From Amorphochlora amoebiformis (lineage: Eukaryota > Cercozoa > Chlorarachniophyceae), in NCBI GenBank assembly GCA_054601695.1, contig BAAHQB010000257.1, forward strand, positions 207,573 to 271,572: DNA of 64,000 nt. The letters are read 5' to 3'. Below the pieces are notes generated by a model. That model was not told the DNA's origin. It worked only from the letters and a program-made list of their open reading frames with translations, and ran no database searches. Shown one piece after another: positions 1 to 64,000 of the stretch; the first letter of the stretch is position 1, and each line of letters starts with the position of its first letter. The position numbers and the translations under genes were made by a program.

Positions 1-60
1 AATATTAAATCTTAATGTTAATGTATATACATATCATATCAATAGATTTGTTTACATATA

Positions 61-105
<45 letters not shown>

Positions 106-142
106 TATATCATATCAATAGATTTTCGTACGTATTTTTTAG

Positions 143-22008
<21,866 letters not shown>

Positions 22009-22544
22009 AGCGATTACTACGCCGATTAGTGATGTGCGTCTCCTGTTGGCACGTTAACGTTTATCGACTACATATTTCGATATATTGATAGTTATGTCAT
22101 AGGCTCATAGCTGATCCACATCATCTGATCATGACTACATGGTGATTCTAAATATCTCTAGTCTGCTAGATTCAGCATGTGTCTGTTACAATATTTGTTT
22201 AGAGTACGCAGACGTGCAGTCAGTGTATGTGTGTGTGTGTATACCTAGATACGTATATATAAATTTCTAGATCATACACACTATATATATAGACACACAC
22301 ACATTAGATATATATATATACACACATACATGGAGAGTCATTGGACACGGTCTCAGACTAGTCTAGTAGTCTGGTAGTCTAGGTAGTTTGACTCAACAAG
22401 TAAAGTTGTCGATGATTGTAACTGGTGTGATCTACTAGATCTAGTCATCTGCGCGCACCTAGATCTAGTAGATGCAGGATGCACAACTAATACTAGTAAT
22501 ATACATCAATACCATGTCACGTATTCGTATTAGTTTTTTTACTC

Positions 22545-22584
<40 letters not shown>

Positions 22585-22773
22585 TAGATATATATATATA
22601 TATATCATTTTCATGATAAATATACATACAAATATAGATACAAAATATCATATTCCCTTTTCAGACAGACGACGACTCGATAATGGTACACTTTACATAT
22701 TTACAACGCGCTAGTCTATACATTAAACGGACGTACGTACTTTTACAGAATCTATCTTCTGAAGAAAGACTAA
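22009..22773. other. Intergenic spacer between convergent polymerase eta and BET genes
   Basis: Unlike most of the window this spacer is largely unique sequence, with a (TA)n tract near 22550-22605 and clusters of CTAGA words (TAGTCTAGTAGTCTGGTAGT around 22360, CTAGATCTAGTAGATG near 22460). It should hold both 3' untranslated regions. No gene or clear poly(A) signal seen. Confidence 0.5.
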
Positions 22774-23529
22774 TTATTCCACTTCGTGGAGGAAGTTTGG
22801 AGTGGAAAACTGAGCACGCCTCGACGATCGACGCTCCAAGAATCCCTTAAGGTTTTTGTATGTTCCGGAAGTGAGTCGATCCAAATCAAGCTCAATTTCC
22901 ATATCCCCCGACCCAGCAGGTGCCAGAAGCTCAACTAAGGCGGTGAGGTCTTCTTCAGATAGACCCTGGATCTTCTCCATGATGCTGGCCTTCTCCGCCT
23001 TAGAGACAGGATGATACTTGCTTGAGCGGTGCGACCCGCGTTTCTTCTCCATCTGCTGCGCTCGATCCACCTTCTGTCGCAACTCGAGAAACTCCCGACG
23101 AAGCCTCGTAAGCTCATCAGTCTCCCTCTCTGGGCGCCTCTCAGCTTTGACGCTCTTGCGTTGCTTGGGCTGCTTCCTTTTCCTCTCTTTTTCCGCAGCT
23201 TGAGCCTGAAGATTGGCCTCCACCTTCTTGAAGGCCACTAAGAGGAGGATTATGTGTGATGGTGAGGATCACGTGCGAGTAAACCAGATAAATTTCCAAT
23301 AAAAGAATGTTAGCTTCAATGTATAGTATCTCCCCAATGAACATACAATGAATATACTCATATTGCCATGAACATTTGAGCCCATAATTGAGTGTTGTTA
23401 TGATGTGTACACAGTTGGGTGTTGTGTGTATGTACTACGTACAGAGGTACAGGGATGGGTGAGGGTTGTGCGCATAAATACTTTTACAAAGTGTATGAAT
23501 GTCCGCGGTACGCATTATATATTATATAT

Positions 23530-23575
<46 letters not shown>

Positions 23576-24209
23576 AAATATATTTTACGTATTAAAGAGA
23601 GATAAGGAATACGCTACACAAATGCTCGACATAAGTGTTCACTTGATACATGCCACATGTTGTATAATACGTAAATATGTAAGGAGAGAGAGAATAACAA
23701 ACCTTCAAAAGCTCTGGATATCTCTGTTGCAGCAGTATGAACGAAGTGTCCTATGGGGTTGTAGAGCATGGCATTGCTCCAGATGAGACGGACATCCCGA
23801 GAGAACGATTGGATATCGTCGTAGAATCCACTTGCCAGCCGTTTGTTGACCGTCCCCAGATCCATGGGCTCTTTCACCACCCTATGGGTGAATTGTCAGC
23901 AACCAGTCCCGAGGGATTGGAATACTAGTGGTTTATACATATGAGGGTTGTAGTAGCAGACTACATTGGATAATCCGGGATGTTCTCCGCGACTGGGTCA
24001 ACAGGGCGATCGAATATCCAAGCGTGTTTGTGTCGGAGCAGCTTTTGGACTATGGCCTAGACACGTAACAATACTATATGAGAGAAAGTACGGGGAAACA
24101 CGAGGGCGTGGGGGGCTACCTGACACTTGCGCATGGCCTTAGACTCCTCCTTGTCCATCTCGAACCGGATGGGCTTGCGGCGGGGCCGCCGAGTGCGAAA
24201 GGCAGACAT
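22774..24209 (-). CDS. BET-family bromodomain and extra-terminal (NET) protein, 4 exons
   Basis: Chromatin reader that binds acetylated histone tails and recruits transcription machinery. Exons on the minus strand: 24120-24209, 23965-24056, 23703-23881, 22774-23237. All introns are GT/AG and phases agree, giving 274 residues. Start: ATG at 24209, followed by an Arg-rich leader. One bromodomain spans about residues 30-120: HAWIFDRPVDPV with NIPDYP, then KEPMDLGTV, then the acetyl-lysine pocket Asn in LYNPIGH. A basic coiled-coil stretch follows (about 125-190), then a NET domain (about 195-260; KYHPVSKAEK, LSEEDL, IELDLDRLTSGTYKNLKGFL). One bromodomain plus NET resembles plant GTE proteins rather than double-bromodomain animal BETs. 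Intron 3 (465 nt) contains a (TA)n tract; introns 1-2 are 63 and 83 nt. High confidence. Confidence 0.5.
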
Positions 24210-25004
24210 AACTTCGGCTTGTGGAGGATTGCTAGTTTGCGTTTAAGTCGGGGAACTGGGCGAGTCGCGTTGAGTTTTGAAAACTGGCGCCGCTAAACCC
24301 GAAAATTTATCTTTCCAAAAAATCCGCCGCTTTTTTATACGAACCGGTCCAAATCTAGACGGATTCACCTTGAAATTCTAAGTGTGTCTCGAAAACCGTC
24401 AGTGCCCGCTACTGACGGTTTTAATTAGCCGATGCTGTAAAGAGCGATTTGACACGTGTATATGTGAACTAGCGCAACACACCGTTTGGTCACATGGATC
24501 TCTGCCGTGACCAAATGACATATCACGTATTTTGTGGCGCTGACGACACGTGTGTTTTGACACCGCGACACAATTTGCCGACGTGGACATGATGACGGCA
24601 TTTCTCGACGTAACGAAAGATACCCTCGTCGCCGGACGCTGGAGCGTAGGCCTTCTTCCGTGGCAGCCCCCCCCCCCCCCCCGCCCAAAATTTCTCGTGT
24701 CGAATAGCATATTCCCCAAATAAAGCAACGAAAGACCGCAGAACACCGAGATCTGGGAAACGGAGGGAGGATGTTCCGTTCTGCAGCGAAGAGCCAGCTC
24801 CCAGAGCGGGTGTTCAGCTCTCAAATACTAGAAGAGCGGGCGGGATGGAGAGGAAAGGAGAAGGAGGAAGGGAGGGGAGGGGAGAGAGAGGGAGGGGAGA
24901 GCGAGAGGGAGGGTTAGACGCGGGGGGGAGGGGGCTGTGGAGGAAGGACGCGTACGGAGAAACGGATTAGCTCGGGTTACGAGGAATATCGTTGCTTTTT
25001 TTGT
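24210..25004. other. Unique upstream region of the BET gene
   Basis: GC-richer unique sequence with no convincing frame. It holds a 12-bp-stem hairpin (24392-24422), a run of 16 C (24667-24682) and a purine-rich block (24835-24940). It should contain the BET promoter. No TATA-like word is obvious. Confidence 0.5.
24392..24422. repeat. Perfect 12-bp hairpin ending in TTTT
   Basis: AAAACCGTCAGT, loop GCCCGCT, ACTGACGGTTTT. It lies about 180 bases upstream of the BET start codon. Function unknown; it could be a small-RNA or transposon remnant. Confidence 0.5.
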
Positions 25005-25067
25005 TGTCCTCCCCACGGTGGGTTAAGGCTTTTGCCTGTGTTGGTGGTTCGACTCCACCGGGGACAG
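25005..25067 (+). ncRNA. tRNA-like locus (short cloverleaf, possible tRNA pseudogene or minimal Pol III gene)
   Basis: TGTCCTC at 25005 pairs with GGGGACA at 25060-25066 (seven pairs, one G-T). Between them is a perfect T-arm, GGTGG-TTCGACT-CCACC, holding the B box GGTTCGACTCC (25046-25056). There are also two small hairpins, CCCA-CGG-TGGG and AGGC-TTTT-GCCT, and the word GGTTAAGGC typical of tRNA D-arms. TTTTT at 25075 would end Pol III transcription. The 62-nt body is too short for a normal D-arm, and the anticodon arm is not canonical (a TTT anticodon is possible only with one mismatch). I therefore call it tRNA-like. Confidence 0.5.
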
Positions 25068-25167
25068 TACATGGTTTTTATTGAAGCATTGGTGGAATTC
25101 CGTTTCAACTGTTGAGAGTCCGTTTCGTGTCTCATATGTACATGTCTAGCACGATTTGTATTTGTAC

Positions 25168-25214
<47 letters not shown>

Positions 25215-25289
25215 ATATAAATACATATATATATTTATATATATGTCCATATATATCATGATATATTGTGTGCATACACTGTGACATAT

Positions 25290-25364
<75 letters not shown>

Positions 25365-25450
25365 GTATATATATGAGTCTAGATATGTGTATAACATAGT
25401 GATAGAATCGATATCAATTGATCATATGATTATATATATTATAATATATA

Positions 25451-25492
<42 letters not shown>

Positions 25493-25626
25493 AAAATATA
25501 TATAAGAGTAACAATAATAAATATATATATATATACAATAATTATATATCATAGTATATATCGATGTATTAGATAGTGGATTAGTGGTGTCATAGTACAC
25601 AATGATATATATTAATATCGTATATA

Positions 25627-25706
<80 letters not shown>

Positions 25707-25787
25707 TACTAGATATATATATATATATATACGATAAACACACGATATATATATATCTAGTATATCTAGATATATGTGTATATATAT

Positions 25788-25820
<33 letters not shown>

Positions 25821-26173
25821 ATATATATATATATATACAATACATATATCTACTAGATCTAGATATATCATACACTGTTATCTAGGTCATATATATATAC
25901 AGAACGCGTATATATTATAATTTATATATGTATATATATTTTCTAGATTTTAATATATGTGTATGTATATACGTTATAAGTTATACTTCATATATATCAC
26001 ATATCTAATCATGTAAACGTAGTTATACTAGTTATATTACATCATCAAATGAATTGTAATCATCTCATTACTAGATTAACTCGAAACGGCCCGTAACCAA
26101 TGCAAGAAGCTCTTACCACCGAAATTCCCGAAATTCTAGAAATCATCAGTGACCACGTGTCTGGTTTGGCGGG
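25068..26173. other. Spacer downstream of HA-repeat gene
   Basis: Mostly (TA)n (25170-25870) with scattered unique words, then AT-rich unique sequence from 25930 that should hold the 3' untranslated region of the minus-strand HA gene. No frame of interest. Confidence 0.5.
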
Positions 26174-32604
<6,431 letters not shown>

Positions 32605-32880
32605 TGTTTTTCGAACGCGGCTCAGTGGGGAGCCATGGTTTGAATCCCGGTAATGACCTTGTGGAGATCTTGAAGAGACTTTGGAGAGGCCTACGAGACA
32701 GTTAAATGCCCGCTATTTGCATCGAATCCCCGCAAACTGAAACTGGCCGTCCAGGCCCGTCCTCCAATATAACCCCCGGTATTTAGCTTAAATCCCCTGC
32801 TGATATCCGTTCGGAGACTCGTAGAGTATCTCCTCATATCTCGAGTTCTCGACACTGAATCACTGATTGTTCGATTGAAT
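32605..32880. promoter_or_regulatory. 276-bp divergent spacer between HA-repeat and kinase genes
   Basis: Unique, GC-moderate sequence between two start codons pointing apart, so it should hold both promoters. It contains tRNA-like words on the plus strand: CGGCTCAGTGG (A-box-like, 32618-32628) and GGTTTGAATCCCGG (B-box-like, from 32637). They are spaced too closely for a normal tRNA. No TATA box is obvious. Confidence 0.5.
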
Positions 32881-49901
<17,021 letters not shown>

Positions 49902-50317
49902 ATAGATCTGATGGTCGGCACATAGGACAGTATCTATCTAATCTATAAATTTAAAGTTGTTGTGATAGACACGTCAAGCTGGAGATACTGTACTGCGGAC
50001 TTAAATCAATGATAGAAGTGCACATGCTGGATATGCATGTGTTTTACTACTGGTATATAATCCGTTAAAGTTAAATGAAGTCATTATTACAATGAGTCAT
50101 TAAATAGAACTACCAATAAAAAAGTAGTATTACTAGTAGACCTTACAAAGTTTACTAGTATTAATCTGTAATTCTATGGATTCTGCCAGTCTATAAGCTA
50201 CCTGTAGTTTAGCTAGTGTAAGTAAGCCAGACTCAGAGTCTTTAGTGTCTACAAGACTCGAGTTCAGTCGTGACATTCCAGCTGATTCTAGCTATTGTCA
50301 GACTCTAGCTCTCCCCA
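49902..50317. other. Intergenic spacer between convergent kinase and UBA genes
   Basis: About 400 bases of unique AT-rich sequence between two stop codons. It should hold both 3' ends. AATAAA-like words are present (CCAATAAAAAAG near 50113) but not clearly placed. Confidence 0.5.
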
Positions 50318-61117
<10,800 letters not shown>

Positions 61118-61355
61118 TGTCAGCGTAGCAGTGGTAGTTGTCCGATTGACTGTTGTCCGTTTGGATTATGGCAAATGATAATGACTAAATTCACAAGAAA
61201 ATTCTCGCGTAGAAGGCCTTCCCTACCTAAGGTCTTCCCTTGGAAGATCTTCCCCTCGGATGACTATTGCTAATTCGCATGCGTAGATTACGAATATGAC
61301 GGTAGTCTAGCGATCTGACGTCTAGTTAAGCTTGTAGGTCCGGTATACGTTAACA
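61118..61355 (-). repeat. 3' LTR of deleted copia element
   Basis: 238 bp. On the minus strand it begins TGTTAACG and ends CGCTGACA. Its core (CTAGACTACCGTCATATTCG and onward) closely matches the LTR at 7479-7736. Confidence 0.5.
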
Positions 61356-63781
61356 CTCCCCCTCGACGCGCCGCTCCTGCCAGCGTCGACCTTTGCTGCG
61401 CTCTTGGTTGGAGCCACATGCGCTTCCGTGTCCAGATATGCTTCCGCCAGCTTGAAGAGTGTAGCCCCGCTCACAGCCTTGGTAAGCCCATCCGCTAACT
61501 GTTGATCTGTTGGTATGTATTCCAACATATATATCCCACAATCTCCCTGGTATCTCCATATAGACTTCGTCGTCCTCTGGTCCATGTAGGTACGCGTTGT
61601 TGATGTCCGCGCTCAATATCTTCCGTCCCTTCACTTGTGCAAGTGCCAGAATGGCCCTTAAGCTGGCGATCCTCAGCGTCGGGGCGTATCGATCATTAAA
61701 GCTCACCCCATACTGTGTATATCCCTTCGCCACCACGCGTGCCTTCTTGCGCCCAGGTTCACCATCCTTGTTCAGTTTCTGCTTGTAGAGAGTCCTAACA
61801 CCAACAACCCTCATCTCAGGTCGTCGTGCGATGATCTTCCAGGTCCCGTTCTTCTCCAGTGCCTCTATCTCTTCATCGGTTGCCTTCACCCATGCAGGAT
61901 GATGCCTCGCCTCCTCCCAGTTCTTGGGTTCGGTGCCGTCGCTTATACCGAACATACAGTCCTCCATCGCCGCAGCCACTTCAACGTTGCCCTTAGCGCT
62001 TGGGATCTCGCTGCCTCCCTGTCCGTCGTATACTGTGCGTTGCGTCCGAGTGCGTGTTGAACGCCTAGGTGCCGTTTCTTCGTCGTCGTTGTCGTCGTCG
62101 TCGTCAGACTCCCCCATATCCGGTGCATTATTCTTCTCCCCCTCTCCGTCGGCAGCCTTGTCGTCGGAGAAAGTCATTTCAGGATATATATATGTATCAT
62201 TCCGCTTCTCAGGAGATATATATATATCTTCTCGTCGAGCCTTGAAGTTGAATATGGTATCGTAGAACCTAACATGCGCCTTGACATCCGCAATCGACAA
62301 TCCAGCCACGACTCCCAGCTTCTCCATCTTCTTGATGACCCTACTTAGCGTATGTCCTAGTGCCAGGTGCCATTTCCATAAGGATCTCCACCTCGCCTTG
62401 TCGTCAAACCATGCGCCAAGGTTATCATCGTTCGCCACAGGGATGAGGAACAGCCTCTTCTTGGTCCCAGAAGTCCTGCAAATCTCATCTCCATCCTTCA
62501 TAATCGAGACGTCGTCCTGCTCCCCCACGAACCTGAGTCGATATCCATCTTCACGTAGCCGCCGTTGAGCCACGTAGTTCGCCGCAGCTCCGGGGCAATA
62601 TGCCACATTGGTCATCTTGAGTACTTTCCCATTCCTTAGTGGCACTTCAACGTCCCCAAAGCCCTTGGATTCCATTCGGGTCTCGCCGTTGCCTAGCTTG
62701 AAAGCATGATTCTTCACCACCCTGAAGGTCTTGAAGTACCGCTTGTCCTTGAAACAGCTCCTCGTGCATCCACTGTCGAGCACCAGATATCCAGCAGTCG
62801 ATCCGTCGCCCCAGTTGCCTGCTACCGCGCTCCAGTTGTAATCCGATTCGCTGCTATCCTCAAGTATCGCCGCATCATCATCTTGTTCGTTGAGCAATGG
62901 ACAATCCTTCTTCATGTGCCCCTTCTTGTTGCACTTGAAACATTTGCCCCTGAACTTCCTCGATGCTCCCTTCGGCCTCTCAGACTTCGCGGTCATCAAC
63001 TTGTCGATCCTAGTCTTCATCTTCGCAAGATCCTTCGCAGACATGTCCTTGAGATTCTTGGTCCCTTGATGCTCATGGCCGGCCGCCACGATATCCTTTA
63101 CCTTGGTCTCATAGTTGTTAGCCGCCTTCCTTGCTGCCACACTAGTGATCGCCGTTACCGCCGCTTGGTAGGTAGTAGGGTGCAGTGCAATATTCTCGAG
63201 TGTAGAGCCGTACTCGTCCTCCGGGAGAGCCATCATGAGCGCCACGATCCTGTCCTCGTCGTCCATGGTCTTGCCCAGCCCGGTGAGTGCATCCGCCGTC
63301 TCCTCGATCTCCGAAGCCAGCTTCCAGAAATCGCCGCTGTAATCGTCAAGCGTCTGACGATTCAACTTCTTCTGTAGCTTCATCCTCCTAAACAGTCGTG
63401 GACCCTCGATGCCAGCGCGCAGACGAGCCCAGAGGTACACTGGATCCTCCCTCCCGGTTGTAAGATGTTCATACTTACGTCCCACCGTGAGCACCAATGT
63501 AGCATGCAGTAGCATCCTCAACTTTATATGCGCGTCCTCTTTCCCATCGAGATTCGTTGCCCATTTCCCCTCCTTCATCTCAACCACATGCTGTGGACGT
63601 AGAGCGTCAGGATTCTTCCAATCCATGATGGATCGTGCCCAAGCTTCATGCAGTCCTCGAGCTGAAGTGCCTTCACCATCATAGAGACGCTCTTGGCATA
63701 TTTGGTCCAGTCGTCCTCCTTGGTAAGCTTCAGCTTGGCAGTCCACTTGAGTAGGGCAGTACGTGTCGCTTCGAAACTCAT
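61322..63781 (-). pseudogene. Degenerate gag-pol of Ty1/copia element (frameshift and two internal deletions)
   Basis: Reads from the ATG at 63781 inside the primer site. Gag changes frame near 63645: the first frame stops at 63575, and a second runs from 63746 to 61350. Seen in the second frame: CCHC knuckle CFKCNKKGHMKKDC (about 62907-62948), protease LVLDSGCTRSCF (about 62755-62790), GAG-pre-integrase WHLALGH (about 62355-62375), an acidic and Arg-rich linker, and the RT N-terminal part (KNWEEARHHPAWVKA, ARVVAKGYTQ, LSADINNAYLHGPEDDEVYMEIP). The integrase core is absent between GAG-pre-integrase and VRFYDTIFNF. After YMEIP the sequence passes into the RNase H end in another frame (LEYIPTDQQLADGLTKAVSG, about 61445-61540). 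It cannot make active integrase or RT. Confidence 0.5.
61356..61364 (-). promoter_or_regulatory. Polypurine tract of deleted copia element
   Basis: Minus strand GAGGGGGAG directly before the 3' LTR, identical to 8827-8835. Confidence 0.5.
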
Positions 63782-63785
63782 AACC
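63774..63785 (-). promoter_or_regulatory. Primer binding site overlapping gag start
   Basis: Minus strand GGTTATGAGTTT follows the 5' LTR. Nine Watson-Crick pairs and three G-U pairs are possible with the initiator tRNA-Met anticodon stem-loop. The ATG is the gag start, as in the element at 7479. Confidence 0.5.
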
Positions 63786-64000
63786 TGTCAGCGTAGCAGT
63801 GGTAGTTGTCCGATTGACTGTTGTCCGTTTGGATTATGGCAAATGATAATGACTAAATTCACAAGAAAATTCTCGCGTAGAAGGCCTTCCCTACCTAAGG
63901 TCTTCCCTTGGAAGATCTTCCCCTCGGATGACTATTGCTAATTCGCATGCGTAGATTACGAATATGACGGTAGTCTAGCGATCTGACGTCTAGTTAAGCT
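63786..64000 (-). repeat. 5' LTR of deleted copia element, cut by window edge
   Basis: The visible 215 bases equal 61118-61332; about 23 bases remain outside the window. Confidence 0.5.

Larger units (their letters stand above)
61118..64000 (-). mobile_element. Internally deleted Ty1/copia LTR retrotransposon, cut by window edge
   Basis: The 3' LTR (61118-61355) and the 5' LTR (63786 to beyond 64000) agree wherever both are visible. On the minus strand the order is LTR, primer site, gag, zinc knuckle, protease, GAG-pre-integrase, part of RT, RNase H tail, polypurine tract, LTR. The integrase catalytic core, the RT YxDD region and most of RNase H are gone, so it is non-autonomous. Similar LTRs imply a young copy, so the deleted form probably moved as such or arose recently. 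Confidence 0.5.

Noticed and set aside
24078-24296. Plus-strand frame opposite the BET first exon
   Set aside because: The minus strand gives a start codon, good splice borders and a bromodomain that continues in phase; the plus frame has no family match.

Overview
This is eukaryotic nuclear DNA, probably from a protist. Spliceosomal introns, TTAGGG-type repeats, Ty1/copia LTR elements, a helicase-associated-domain protein and possible organelle-targeting leaders would fit an alga with a complex plastid. The lineage is an inference and not settled by the sequence. Most of the window is (TA)n microsatellite and degenerate telomere-type (CCCTAA/TTAGGG) repeat. The long open frames reading [18 protein letters not shown] or LSLSLS are translated repeat and not genes.

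The small unique islands between the repeats are exons. Reading them with GT/AG borders and phase bookkeeping gives five protein genes: DNA polymerase eta (+, 143-22008, 29 exons, 5' end outside the window); a BET bromodomain protein (-, 22774-24209, 4 exons); a helicase-associated (HA) repeat protein (-, 26174-32604, 10 exons); a uridine kinase-like P-loop kinase (+, 32881-49901, 26 exons, 567 codons in 17 kb); and a UBA-domain protein (-, 50318-60673, at least 16 exons, 5' end not found). The HA and kinase genes are divergent across a 276-bp spacer. The eta and BET genes, and the kinase and UBA genes, are convergent. A tRNA-like locus lies at 25005-25067.

The introns are the surprise. They consist of (TA)n, of telomere-type arrays that often supply the splice sites themselves (GTTAGGG donors, CCCTAG acceptors), of polypyrimidine tracts and of LTR insertions. 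Many introns also hold truncated copies of the neighbouring exon edge. Copies of an exon start lie upstream of the true exon and copies of an exon end lie downstream, as expected if segments straddling splice junctions were tandemly duplicated.

Two related Ty1/copia-type elements are present. One is a 1.6-kb element with identical LTRs that encodes only Gag (7479-9093). The other is an internally deleted gag-pol element at the right edge (61118 to beyond 64000). Two solo LTRs sit in host introns. Both elements start with GGTTATGAG directly after the LTR. This is complementary to the anticodon loop of initiator tRNA-Met and contains the gag start codon. All exon models were made by eye and need transcript support.
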